Part shown: one piece after another, positions 32,425 through 43,962 of the stretch | Layout of the letters: every line of letters starts with the position of its first letter | How positions within the stretch are numbered: position 1 is the stretch's first letter | Assembly: GCA_037957365.1 (NCBI GenBank) | Contig: JARHVA010004906.1 | Span: forward strand, 798,501-862,500 | DNA: 64,000 bases | From: Torreya grandis | Lineage: Eukaryota; Streptophyta; Pinopsida; Cupressales; Taxaceae | Reading direction: 5' to 3' | Translations under genes and position numbers: made by a program | The notes under the pieces: model-generated | Databases searched by the model: none | What the model was told of the DNA's origin: nothing | What the model saw: the letters and a program-made list of their open reading frames with translations, nothing else

Positions 32425-33616
32425 AAAGCGCTACATTAGTTTTGAGAATGTTGACCAGCGTGTTGTTATTCCTCTCGATCAAACACATGAGCCCCCATAC
32501 GTCGAACCTATTAATGTGGAAGAAGATATAAACCACATTTATAATGTCACTGCTAGAGATGATGAGCAACATGACCCTACTGTTGGCATCCTCCGATGGA
32601 CAAACACTCAATCCCTTTCTGACACTACAAGCAATGCTTGTAATTGTTGGGCGCATAGCAATTACAACCTCACTGGAAGTGTGTAGTGCCATTGGAAGTC
32701 GGGAGACCATTTCGCGCCAGCTTCATAAACGTCATAGTTTCGTCCACTTTATTACTAGACAAGTCATGAGGGGACCAATAATAGATGCACCTTTAGAGAG
32801 ACTCGATGAGGCTCCACGCTTTCATGGACAAATGGAAGTCCACGACTTGGTTCAGTGCCTTAAGGAATTTTATCACACTGACTGTATTCGATCTTTGGTT
32901 CACCTCTTAGATGGTATAGTTGCAAGATGGTGGCAAACCCATCATGAGTGATTCCTTCAGTGAGACCAAGTACGCTCTACCTTGCATCACCGGTTCCATC
33001 ACGACAACAAAGTCAGGGGAACAATCAGCGATAGCAGAGTACTAGCCCCTGAACCCCATATAGAAGCTTGTGAGAGAATGTGGAGAGATGAAGAGTCATA
33101 CTTACCAGAGTACTTGTGGGTGCATGCATTCTATGGAACTTTACGCACCTAGGCATGGGCATGGTATGTTCATGAAGAACGACACATGGGTACCCAATTT
33201 TGGCATCTCTTGAAGGAGAACATGAAATCGGCACTATCTTATTCTTCTCTAAGGATGGATTTGTGCCTCACTCTCCAGGCCATGCGTGAAGCTATTGTTG
33301 GTGACCCCAATCCCATTATAACATCCTTGAAGAAGGTCTAATTCTCTTCAATGAACCATCAGAACAAATTATTTCGATGCCAGCACCAGTCCTTGATCAG
33401 GACCGACGTGAAGAGATACATCTGGGGAAACAAAAACTAGTGTTTCAAGTAGAAGGTGAAGGATCCAATCCACTTGACCCTTTGTCCAATCATTTGGATG
33501 TTCCTACGGACTTTGGCACATGAGTTGTTCGTGATACGAGCGCCGATATAGACAACCCCTACTCCAAACCCATTTACACTGTCCAACGCAACATCAGCAC
33601 GGAGCAAGAACCAAAG
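32425..33616 (+). pseudogene. pol: pol linker between protease and RT, with a gag-like segment
   Basis: About 1.2 kb separates the protease from the RT. Frame pieces include PRFHGQMEVHDLVQCLKEF then LLDGIVARWWQ (about 32810..32950) and ESYLPEYLWVHAFYGTLRT…FWHLLKENMKSAL (about 33090..33230). Both resemble gag capsid segments more than pol. Stops are frequent. It could be lineage-specific spacer or a second, rearranged gag piece. Confidence 0.4.
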
Positions 33617-34653
33617 ATGGCTACTATTGGTAATTATTGGACTGACACTGAAATTTCAAAAATATTTGAGTTATTGAAGGAATATCAAGATGTCTTTCCA
33701 AAAAGCTACAACAAGATGAAAGGAGTTCATCCATCCTTAGGAAAGATGCATATCAAATTGGTTGACAATGCTCGATCAGTCAGAAAAAGGCCATATAGGA
33801 TGAATCCTAATCTATGGGCGCACGTCAAATAGGAAATTGATAGTATGTTACGTGCAAGAGTAATCACCCCCCTTGATGAATCTGAATGAGTCAGTCCCAT
33901 GGTGATTAGTATAAAGAAAGATGGACGCATTCGTATTTGCATGGATTACCGAGTACTTAATGCATCCTGTGTCATTGATCCTTTCCCAACACCTTTCACG
34001 GAGGAAATCCTTGAAGGTGTTGCTAGATGTGAGATATATATTTTCACAAATGGCTTCTCGAGATACCATCAGGTCCAAATAGCTGAAGAGGGCCAACTGA
34101 AGACTACATTTTCCACTGAATGGGGATCCTTTGCATAAATTGTCATGCCCTTTGGGCTCAAGAATGCACCAGTTGTGTTCTCAAGGGTAGCTATTGAAGC
34201 CTTTAAGGATTTTATCCATAAGTTTCTTCAAGTCTACTTGGATGATGGATGGTCTATGGCTTGGTCAAGGACCATTGCTCTAACCTAAGACTTATGCTTG
34301 AGCACTGTCGAGTCTTACAAATATCACTGAACTTAAAGAAATGCCTATTTGCTACACCCTTCGGTGTGCTCTTAGGACATATTATTTGTAAGGATGGACT
34401 TCTGGTGGACCCGACGAAGGTGTCTTTTATTCTTCGCCTCCCAACGCTCAAGTCTCAGTGCGAGGTCCGCGCCTTTCTGGGCCATACCAGTTATAATAGA
34501 AAATTCATCCGTGGATATGCAAAGATTGTCGTGCCCTTGGAGGAACTTTTAAAGCATAATGAGCACTTCATATGGACTTGCTCCTGTAAAGAAGCTTTTG
34601 AGACACTAAAGGACAAACTGCTCAACGCTCCTATCCTCCAATTTCCTGATTAG
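33617..34653 (+). pseudogene. pol: pol: reverse transcriptase domain, broken
   Basis: RT blocks occur in order: KRPYRMNP (about 33788..33811), the SIKKDGRIRICMDYRVLNA block (33899..), FSRYHQVQIAEEGQLKTTF, MPFGLKNAPVVFSR, and the active-site box VYLDDG at about 34230, which keeps both catalytic Asp residues. The thumb/connection segment follows (GLLVDPTKVSFI…VRAFLGHTSYNRKFIRGYAKI). Stops interrupt at 33831, 33887 and 34136, and a frameshift falls right after the YLDD box. The lineage is Ty3/Gypsy by motif style. Confidence 0.9.
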
Positions 34654-35030
34654 ACAAAACCATTCCATGTGCATGTTGAAGCATTTGGAATGGCAGTTGG
34701 TGCAATCCTTGCACAACCAGGAGGTCACCTAGATCATTCGATCTACATTGCCAATAGAAAACTCACTCCAGCTGAGAGGAACTACACAACCACGGAGTGC
34801 GAAGCACTATCAATGGTCTATGCTTTGCAAAAATTTTGACAGTACTTATTGGCCACTCCCTTTGCCTTCTATACAGATCATGAGGCCTTAAAGTACCTCG
34901 TCAACAAACTTGTGCTACATGGACGGATCTGCTACTGGATAATGTTGTTCCAAGAGTTTCAATTTTCCGTCATGGATAAACCTGGAAAATCCAATTGTGG
35001 ACCTGACCATCCGTCCTGAATTGAGTCCAA
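34654..35030 (+). pseudogene. pol: pol: RNase H domain, broken
   Basis: The frame reads KPFHVHVEAFGMAVGAILAQ, then RKLTPAERNYTTTECEALSMVYALQKF, then FYTDHEALKYL, the typical order of the Gypsy RNase H that degrades the RNA template. The usual Asp in the first motif (V-x-T-D-A-S) is replaced by Glu in VEAFG. The TECEAL Glu and YTDH Asp are kept. Stop codons occur at 34652 and near 34840. Confidence 0.85.
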
Positions 35031-36348
35031 AGAGCCACCACGTGCTATTGAAGATGACTTACCTGATGTTCAACTCTTTCGTGTTACTCGTGTACCTGAG
35101 GAGCTAGAAGATATTGCCACCTTTTTAACCTCTGGCTCAGAGCTAGACTGTCTCACTCCTCAGGCCAAGAAACAACTTGCGGTTCGTGCTGCCCCTTTTT
35201 AACTCATAGGAGGGGATCTTTACAAACTTGGCTGTGACGAGGTTCTTTGGCACTGTGTTATGAAACATGAGCATCCTGAGGTACTTCAAGAAGTTCATGA
35301 AGGTATTGTTGGAGGACACTATGCTAGAGAGACTCCACGCGCAAAATTCTACTAGTTGGATTATGGTGACCTACTCTTCTTCAAGATGCTAAAGCATATG
35401 TTAGACAGTGTGACATATGTCAGCGTGTAGGGAAACCAAACCGATGAGATGCCATGCCTCTACGACCAATTCCCTCTCAAGAACCATTTGAGAAAAGGGC
35501 CATTGATTTTGTTGGCCCCATCACTCCAGCTGGACGATGAACAGGTTCCCAATATATAATCATAGCAACTAACTACCTCACACGCTGCGCTGAAGTTGCG
35601 CCTACAAAAGATTGTACTGCTGCCACTGCTGTGCGTTTCATTTGGAAGCATATCATAACTCGGTTTGGATGCCCACTAGGTTTCACTAGTGATCGCGGTA
35701 CCCATTGCCTAAATGAAACAATTTGCGTCTTATTGAATGAGTTAATGATTGCACACCACAAAACAACGCCGTAACACCCTCAAGCCAATGGCACTGCCGA
35801 GGCCTTCAATAAGATCCTAGGCACCACTCTGATGAAGATTTGTAATATTGGCCGAACTGACTGGGATAATAGGGCATATGTGGTACTATGGGCTTACTGA
35901 ACAACTTACAAGCGCCTGAACAAAAACACTCCATTCAATTTAGTATATGGCAGAGGCGGTCGTTCTTGTTGAATTTTTGGTGTCGTCTCTTCACATTGCG
36001 CACGTAGGACAAATGGACGAGGAGTCATCCTTCAAAGCACGCCTAGATACTTTGTTATAGCTTGATGAACCCTATTTCCTTGCTCATTGGAGTCAGGGTG
36101 TGGAAAAGTGTAAACAGAAAGCATGCCATGACCGCCACATAAAGCACAAAACATTTTCCCTGTGAATAAAGGTCTTGCTATACGACTCCAAGTTTGCGTG
36201 CCATTTTGGAAAACTTCGGATTCACTGGGATGGTCCGTTTGTCATTCATAGCATTTGGCCTACAAGAGCTTGTCGGTTACAAAGGTTGGATGGCCAGTTC
36301 CTTCTTGGACATGGAAGTCGACTCCGGCCGTATTTCACTTCTGAGTAA
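35031..36348 (+). pseudogene. pol: pol: integrase, broken
   Basis: An N-terminal zinc-binding region (HEHPEVLQEVHEGIVGGHY, then QCDICQRVG) leads to the catalytic core: AIDFVGPI (first Asp), TSDRGTHC (second Asp) and HPQANGTAEAFNKIL (Glu) at about 35505..35820. The C-terminal part ends HWDGPFVIHSI … GHGSRLRPYFTSE, the normal end of Gypsy integrases. No chromodomain follows. Multiple stops and frame changes separate the blocks. All three D-D-E residues are still encoded. Confidence 0.88.
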
Positions 36349-37154
36349 TTTAAATATTGTAAAACAATAAGGCTTATGCCATAAGCTTAGGATTTTTTGT
36401 TTTTCAATAAACACTCTGCCAATGTTGCACGCAACGCTTCTTTAATGTTATTGTCTTTAAGTTTGTAATTGTCTATTCATGGAGGACCATGACTCAGTTT
36501 GAGTGTGGGGTAAGAGATCTGAATTCATGATTAAAAGTTAAGCATGCAAGGTACCTAGGCGCACAAGTCATTTAAGGCATGCAAAATATATAGCCTAAGG
36601 ATAGGATGTTCCCGCCATTAGTTTAAATTTTGAAAGACACATCGGTCTTCCACTCCAAGGAAAGTGTGGGACACAGCTGCCCTCCACTTGACAGGAAGGC
36701 ACGAGACTGGATGTGCCAGTAATGCGGAAAATAATAGTAATGGTGAAAAATGTGCCAACGGCATGACATGACAATACTGTTAAATGCATTAATTACCAGA
36801 AGCGACGATCGAAGAGCGATGGCCATTAAACAACGCATTTATGACAAGTGATGAGTGAAAGGAAAGGGATGGTAATTGCTATTAACCCTCTTGAGCCTAT
36901 AAATAGACAAGTTAACTCATTTTAACGTTTTACCTTTGTGTTTATTTGATATTAACAAAGCCAAGAGCGAATACAACCAAGAGCCGAGAGCAAAGCAAGT
37001 TCATTTGATTCAACAGCAAAATATACGAAGCATTGTGAATTTCTATACAGGTATTATGAGTTTGTCTATGCAAGAAAAACACAGGATAACTTCAGGACAT
37101 GGCCACGATAAGGAAAAGTTGCAAGTTGCAGAGAAAGTCCACCATTAGAGGACC
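36349..37154 (+). other. spacer between integrase and third ORF
   Basis: Non-coding by appearance. It contains AATAAA-like signals near 36408 and a possible TATAAATAG at 36898, which could be a second promoter for the third ORF. No known domain was seen. Confidence 0.35.
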
Positions 37155-40100
37155 ATTAAGCTCAAAAAGCCGAAGTCAACAACAATAACCACATACTCCT
37201 TTGGGAACATTGGACGGTCGTGCATCAACCGTCGGGCTCCTCGGAGGGTGATGCGGCCTAAGAAAAAGGCCCTAAGGACAGATCCATTACCTGCAATACT
37301 AGAGGAAGAAGAGGTACTTGGAGGATAAACGATTTTCATTAGAGAAGAGACACCAAAGGAGCAAGCACAACGCACGGAAAGGGGAGAAGCAAGTATGGCA
37401 CGACAAGCCAAGAAGACTCAATCGTCTCCACCCCCGCCTCTAATGATTGAGGAAATGCAATATCCTAAGTCGGTGTTGCGCACGGAGAACTAGGTCTCCA
37501 AGGTGCCCTTTTGGACAATTTTCAAATACAACCATTATCAACCTGGAAACGAGGTTGAATTACAGAATGATTATAGAGTCGAGCATCAAAACACCAAGAA
37601 CCAGTTGGTGTATGATCTTAAGATTTTCAACACACTGGACGCTGCAGGGTTATTCCAACTTTTCAATCTGCCATACTTTGGAAAACCCATGGAGGCGATC
37701 AAGTTCCTTCTTTTGCACGTCCATGAGGACTACCTCTATTTTGCTAGGCGCAGTATGAAGATCACGGCCAAGAGGATAAGCAAGGTATCATCGGGTCTGC
37801 AGTGTCTAGGTCTGGATGTGGCTGATGACTTGGCAGACACTGATGAGGTCCAAAAGACAGCCATAACACTGATGTACCAAAAGCAAGGCCACGCCATGCA
37901 TATAACTAAGTCGTAGGATCCTGCCCTCCGGGTTGCGGCATGGATCATCATGAACAAGATTGATGGGACCAATTGTTGGAAGGAGGCTGACATGGCACAC
38001 CTCTACATTGCCCAACAAGTCACTCAAGGCTTAAAATACAATTGGGCTATGTATTTTAGCCGAAAAATTGTTGAGGACGTAGAGAAGAACCATTGGATTC
38101 CCAACCACAGGTTTCTGTGGGGTGTATTTCTACTTTTGATGGTTTTTTATGAGATCGGTGTACCAAACTACACCACAGGAGCACTAAAGTGGACATATCC
38201 ACCCAAGAACAAGTCCCCAACAGAGTGCTTTAAGGCGTTCACATGCCCAAGACACATCACCCCCTCTTATAAAATAAAAATGAAGTATTAATTCGATGGC
38301 ATGGAGGTGTTGGGGAACGAATGGCGCATCCTGAAGGATTTGCCCCCCCAACTGTTGAGCAAGCACAATTTGCAGTGAAACAACACTCCTCTCTCGTGCG
38401 CATCAGGATGGTCCCTTCCGAAGAACTCTCCGTGTGGCTAAAGTTACCGTATGCCTTCTCCTTGCGATACTTCATCGACTCCGTTAACTGGATCCATGAT
38501 GCACAACCCATTGCCTTGGAAGCTAAAAAGATTGATTTGGAGATTCATACTCTGCAAAAAAAGTATGTATATCTAGGTAAGAAGGCATACAGGAAGGAGA
38601 CGAACCTGACAAACATAAAGGTCAAGCAAATACTGGTGGGCGAACAAGTACACAACTTGTTCTATATGCTACGACCCAAGGACTCAAAGGGTGCAGAACC
38701 TAAGGAAAAGCTCCCACCAGCGCCTCTATTGAAGAAGAAGCGAGCTGGGCATGATGCCAGCGCAAGTGGTCAGCAGGCACCACAAAAGCGGCAGAAGACT
38801 GCCCAGGCACCACGGCCAAGCCCCTCACCACCTAGACCCTCACCTCCACACCCATCTCCATCGCACCCTTCTCCACCTCGCCCTTCTCCTCCCCAAACTT
38901 CACCTGAATCTCCACCATCACAAGTTCCCCCACCCCCACCTTCTGCTCCACACATTTCTCCAACTCTGCCTTCACCCCCTAAAACATCTCCGCAGCCATC
39001 TCCCTCAAAAGTTTCTTCATCAAGGGCTGCACATCGAGCAACAGAGCAAACACTCGAGCAAGAGGTCCCAACAATCTAGACGAAAGCATCGGAACCTGAT
39101 TTCAAGAAGACACCCTCCCTGGTGCGAGAGGAGGCCACCTCTGAAGACTCACCACTTGACGTTGAGCACCTTTATGTCGAAGAGGATAGTGAAGAGCAAG
39201 AGATGAGCGGAATGACCGTCGGTAGCACTTCCTTAGCTACTAACGCAGAAGTTGAGGACTTGGAATGCGACCCGAATAAAGGGAAGGAGCCGACTGGGTC
39301 TGCAAAAGAGCCCACCATTGATGCATCTGCCAATTTGCACAACCGATATCAAGCGGATGTCCCTGACAGGATGCTATATCTATGGCGCACTTCATTCCCC
39401 ATGATGCAACCTTGGAGACAAGAAAGTAGGTGTCCTTTTTATTGGACATGTACAATGAGGAGCGCGCCTTTGAGCTCCCCCAAGACAGCCTTTCTTTAGG
39501 CCCTGATGCTCTCGCGTTACCCAAACCACTATGGGTGGATCCCCAAAAGATCACCCCTCTGCAAGCAAGCACAACATTTTTGAAGATGGCCTTGGAGGTC
39601 ACGCGCCAAAACATTTTGTCGGATTCTGATGTGCCTACCGTGGAGAAGAAACATACCCAGGTAGTGGTTATGTATAATAAGTTGCCGCCAAGAAGGCACT
39701 CGACGAGGAAGTGGCTGCGTTGAAGCAACAGGTAAAGGAAGCCATGGAGACGAAGGTTAAAACATTGAATCTATGTAAGACAATTTAGGGATAAGAGCCA
39801 GCACTAGTGGACGACGTGCCTCTCGACGGGGATGACATAGACAAACTGGAAACCTTGGTGAACCTCCTATTGAAGTGCTGCAAGGAGCAGCCCGTGCCAA
39901 GAGACGAGGGACTAGAGTTGGCGGAGCAATTCACTGAGGCAGTTGAAGTCTGCAAGCGCATGTTAGAGAGAGTTAGGGAAGTCATCCCCATTTTGAATGG
40001 AATTTTTGAATGGTTGGTCCGCCCAAATAAGATCTTGGAGGCTCGGCTCCAAGCAGAAGAAGCCCAGAGGCAACAGATGGCTGATGCTGCACTTTGAATA

Positions 40101-40455
40101 AAGGATTGCGTCGAGCGCCCCAAAGCATTCAAGGATGTGGAGACGATGGCAGAAAAGATTAATACACATCGTCAACAACTGAATGCCAATTTTGCATCCC
40201 TCTGAGGACAGGTTGTCTAAGAAGTCTCATTGCTCGAAGACATCCAGAATGATGCCAACGCATACATGGACGAATTGATCAAGAAGGCCAATGAGACATC
40301 TAGCCAACTCGAGGAGATGAAGTCCAAGGAGGCCATAGAGGTAATAACTGCCAAGTTGCTCGACACATTGTCACATTGGGTCAATGCCAAGAAGCAGATC
40401 GAGTAGATGCGCCTGGATTTTTGGCGGAGGCCGCCAGTGAGACTTAGTCCAGGAC
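37155..40455 (+). pseudogene. large third ORF downstream of integrase (env-position ORF), broken
   Basis: About 1,090 codons of coding-like sequence can be followed, with few stops and a handful of frameshifts. The N-terminal third (37503..38291) is a globular-looking domain (PFWTIFKYNHYQPGNEVE; FFNLPYFGKP-like; LYIAQQVTQGLKYNW; HWIPNHRFLWGVFLLLM). After a C7 run (38343..38349), where the frame changes, comes an alpha-helical segment and then a Pro/Ser-rich stretch (about 38810..39010) with SPPRPSP-like repeats. An acidic segment (39122..39300) follows, then a Glu/Lys/Gln-rich, coiled-coil-like C-terminus (39807..40430). Athila- and Tat-type elements often carry an extra ORF here. No signal peptide or convincing transmembrane pair is visible, so an envelope function is not supported. 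Confidence 0.65.
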
Positions 40456-40457
40456 AG

Positions 40458-40480
40458 ACTAAGAGCATAGTGTGGGGTGA
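40458..40480 (+). other. purine-rich tract before the 3' LTR
   Basis: AGACTAAGAGCATAG then TGTGGGGTGA immediately precede the 3' LTR. The core GTGGGGTGA is the likely second-strand primer; it is short and interrupted. Confidence 0.55.
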
Positions 40481-41478
40481 TGTTGGCCCCCAAATTTTGG
40501 CTAAGTGTTTTGACATTTTGGCGCAGAACCGGCACGGCGCGAAAGGAACCTTGAGTGGAATACTATGGTGTTGAAGCACCGTGGCGCGGAACTTGCAGGG
40601 CGCGAAAGCACTAAGGCAGAGAAGCACCAACACAAGGGAACCCAGTCAAAGGAGAATTAGTCACGAAGAACCCGAGAGCATAGGACTCAGAACAATAGTG
40701 GAAGACTTGGGGAGTACATGGGAAGCGGGAGTGGTTAAGGAGCGATTCATATGGGTCACCCAGACCTTATCCATTGAAATTTTTACACCACCCCACAAGG
40801 AGATGAACACATGGCAGCAAGCATCTAGCATAGATCGAGTATATAGGGGGCGCAAAAGCCCGGGTCCTTAGGAGAAGTTAGTTGATAGAGCGCCACGACT
40901 CTTAGTTTGTTGAGAGTTCGTTGCTAAATAACTCATGTCATTAATGTTTTAAATACTTGGTCAGGGATAAACAAGTATAAATACCCCTGTTGTAAAGCAT
41001 TGTGACAACAGATTTTGTTTAATGATACTTGCTTATGCTTAATATATGAATTGCATATATTATAAAACATTTTGGTGTTCATGTTCAGTTGAATGGATAA
41101 GTTGTGTAACTATGATAGGTTGGGTTGAGCATTTGGTGATTAGAACTTAGTATGAAATCTAAACTAATCTTTTCTTTTTCTAAGTAACAACTCTAAACTA
41201 CAATAACATTAATTTGCATAATTGTGGTGACTGATCTTAGTACTCCAGGGATCAAAGTAGTCTATCTTTGCCTTTATATAATATCTATTTAAAAACATGT
41301 TTAACATCAAGAATACGACTAAGTTAATGTTACTGCGCAACGAACCTGCGGGAACCGACCTCTAGCTGCATGCTACAGGAGAGTGCGCAAGACCACAGTC
41401 TTGCGTGAAAGGGCCAACGCACTAGCTCGTTTGGCTACACTTCAGCACTGAAGCTATATTATGAAAAAAAACCCAACA
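40481..41478 (+). repeat. 3' LTR of the Gypsy element
   Basis: Starts TGTTGGCCCCCAAATTTTGG and ends AAACCCAACA, followed by GGTTG. It is collinear with the 5' LTR apart from two small insertions and scattered substitutions. The left third is more diverged than the right two thirds. Confidence 0.95.
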
Positions 41479-41483
41479 GGTTG

Positions 41484-42712
41484 GGCGGAAAACTCACCTT
41501 GGATGATACACTTTGGAATAGTCCATTTGCAACGGATCATGTGATGAATCATGAGAGTCTAGACCCTCTCAATACAAGCCCATCAACAAACGTTAGACTA
41601 GGCCCCAAAACCTCTAACCCACAAAATTTGTAGCCTTGATGACTATATTGAAGAGACGTTTCTTTGGACGGATATCCTAGAAGTGGATCTATAAACATTG
41701 GCGCTCAAAGATAGAAAGGGAGGCATATCCCTTGCAAAGGCATGACCGAGAGGCAGGCTTCATAGTAAAAGATGGTTCGGAAAATTGGAACCCCAAGTAA
41801 CTATAGGCCGATGTGATCTCCCAAGGCTCCCCTTTGTAGAGGAAATCGAACTTTGAAAGAGAATGTTCGGAGGTGTCGAATATCGTGACCTTAGTTTTGC
41901 TAAGGTTGACCACCAACTGACAACACTTGTAGAAACAAGGACATCAAGTTGTCTTTGTAGACCATCGGCAAAGTGAGAGAGGAGAACATCATTGACAAAA
42001 ATAAGTATGGATATCATCACATCATTTGAAATGTAACTATAATCGGCATTGATATGTTGTCAAAGAAAATCCCCTAGCTCATCGATGTAAACACTGAAGA
42101 GGGTCAGTGAGAGGGGGCATCCCTGCTTGACCCCAATGGTACTCTTCAAAAATCTAGAAAGACCGCAAGAAGTGCGAAACTTCCCAACAATTGCCTCATA
42201 GAGCCTCTAGGTGGCAATAATGAGAGAATCTCGACTATTGACATCATGCAACTTCAGGAAAACCATGTCTCGGAACCGAGTCAAAGTTCTCTCGGAAGTC
42301 TACAAAACAACAAAAGACTTTAAAAAAGCCTCCTCAACGATAGCCCATAGCATAAAGATGTATTCAATTGTTTGGTATTCTCTCTTGAATAGCCTACCAC
42401 ATTATTCTAAGATTACCCCTCTCCAAGTGCTTTGCAAGTTGCATGTCTAACACTGTGTCATAAAGTCGGGCAAATGTATGCCCAATCATAATGGTCATGT
42501 AGTTGCCAGGTTTGGAGCTATCCCTAGACTTATGAATGGGATGGATTATGTGATGGGACCAAGAATAAGGAAACCCTAAGAAAAAACCTCATTAAAATCT
42601 TTTCCAATGGGAACGCAAGGGAATCCACACTATAATTGAGGAACTCACCCTGAAGGCCTAAGGAACTCATCCTGAAGGCCTAAGGAACTCATCTTGAAGG
42701 CTTGAGGAGCTT
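41484..42712 (-). pseudogene. minus-strand LINE reverse transcriptase, broken
   Basis: The minus strand encodes, in order, GFPYSWSHHIIHPIHKS (about 42530), YMTIMIGHTFARLYDTVL, GVKQGCPLSLTLFSVYIDEL (about 42070..42130), a degraded active-site segment ILIFVNDVLLSHFADG in place of the usual YADD box (about 41960..42000), and VNLSKTKVTIF…YSYLGFQF (41689..41916). This order is diagnostic of a non-LTR retrotransposon RT. Stops and frame changes occur throughout, and the catalytic Asp pair is lost (VND). The 5' part with the endonuclease is missing, so the copy is 5'-truncated. It shares one ancestor with 26860..28338, split by the 13.1-kb Gypsy insertion. Confidence 0.85.
42641..42706 (+). repeat. 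3 x 22-bp tandem repeat
   Basis: Units GAACTCACCCTGAAGG-CCTAAG (42641), then 42663 and 42685, differ at one to four positions. They lie at the sense 5' side of the broken LINE RT. Confidence 0.85.
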
Positions 42713-43962
42713 AGAGTGTTGGATCTACATGAAAATTGTGATAGGATGAAAGAACAATTGATCGGATGCAAATTCTGAAGGCATTCCCATATAAGAGATC
42801 ATATTTCAATTAAAAAAATGATTGTATTATTAACGGCATGAACATAGACATTACCACCTTTATGGTAAAAGATAGCCACATTAGAAAAATGCAATAATTG
42901 TGCACCCTCAAATTGACTACTCTAATCCTTAAAACATACTAAAAAGTAAAAACAATGGGTCATACAACTTTCCCCGCAATGATTCCATCCCCAACCCAAA
43001 GCCACCCCACAACACCACTCTTTCCTCCCATGCAACTAAACCCACTCTCGCACCCCCACACAAATCAATCCCTTGTGAACCCTTTGCTTGCACCTTTAAT
43101 AAATTGTCTAAAACATATCAGTAAAATAATATGCATCCAGTCATTCATGTGCACAAGCTTACTAGCATGCTTTCTCTCTAATCCATTATATTTATATCTA
43201 CTAAGTTATTATCCAATGCATTCTTATGCTCCCTATGTCCTCCACACAAACAAAATCAGCCACCTCTGCATATACGTTATAAAATATCTTATTCTTTATG
43301 GTGGTTACAACTGTAAAACCTATACTTATTTATAGAATGAAATATACATAGGAATTTATGTAAAACTGTACAGTAACAATTACTTGTCATGGTTTCATGA
43401 TAGTTACATATTAACTACATGGCTTAAGATAGAACCAGCTAACAATTTCAGCTTCTGATTTGATCTATAATTTTGTTCCCATAAGCAACCCTTTCCAGCT
43501 AAAGATAGGAAAAATTATTTATACTAAAGGTTTTTAGATGACAATTTAAAATAATCAAAACTGGTTTGTTACCACCTAGTTATTTAAACTGCAGCAACAG
43601 TTATATCATCAGACTTAAATCTTGCTTTTACCTGTATCATAATTCATCAGAAATATTGATCACCATCCAAAGATAGGGAACAAATAAAAAATATATGACA
43701 ACTTATGCAAATTGAACAGGGACAACAAAATAGAACATAAGGATAAAGGAAATAGGCCGAGATTAAGAAAGAACCCCAAAAATAAAAATAGTAAGGTGAA
43801 CAGAGAAACATATGCAACAAGGAGGGAAAGGCAAGAAACTAATAGGAGGGTCAGTGGAAATGATTGGAAGTGGAATCAAAAGTGAATATCTGGAGTTACA
43901 GGGAAAATTAAAGTTGATTCAATGGAATTGATATACCAGGTCATAGTATGGTATGTTCTCAC
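42713..43962. other. intron sequence, nothing recognised
   Basis: AT-rich intron next to the IBR3 exon donor. The open frame 42955..43335 is low-complexity (Pro/Leu-rich) and not supported as a gene. Confidence 0.4.

Larger units (their letters stand above)
28339..41478 (+). mobile_element. Ty3/Gypsy LTR retrotransposon, nearly complete, Athila/Tat-like
   Basis: This 13,140-bp element has two LTRs (965 and 998 bp) and a perfect 5-bp target duplication GGTTG (28334..28338 and 41479..41483). The order is 5' LTR, Asp-type primer-binding site, gag with two zinc knuckles, protease, RT, RNase H, integrase, a large third ORF, purine tract and 3' LTR. Domain order protease-RT-RNase H-integrase defines Ty3/Gypsy. 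No chromodomain follows the integrase; an extra ORF does, as in Athila and Tat lineages. Stops and frameshifts occur in every gene. The LTRs differ at several percent of positions by eye, so the insertion is old. It interrupts a minus-strand LINE inside an IBR3 intron. Confidence 0.96.
21986..43962 (-). other. IBR3: IBR3 giant intron (21,977 bp)
   Basis: This interval lies between the two recognised exons, with minus-strand gt at 43962 and ag at 21986. It contains a hAT-like element (23862..24997), a minus-strand LINE split in two, and a 13.1 kb Gypsy element inserted into that LINE. The intron sense strand is minus, so the Gypsy element lies antisense to the host gene and the LINE lies in the same orientation. 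Confidence 0.88.

Noticed and set aside
36936..37148. 70-codon frame upstream of the third ORF, considered as a separate small gene.
   Set aside because: No similarity and no continuity with the third ORF; probably part of the spacer after integrase.
38770..38955. Gly-rich minus-strand frame opposite the Pro-rich part of the Gypsy third ORF.
   Set aside because: It is the antisense shadow of a Pro/Ser-rich stretch.
42955..43335. 126-codon plus-strand open frame near the IBR3 exon.
   Set aside because: Low-complexity Pro/Leu/Ser composition, no conserved motif, and not supported by any neighbouring structure.
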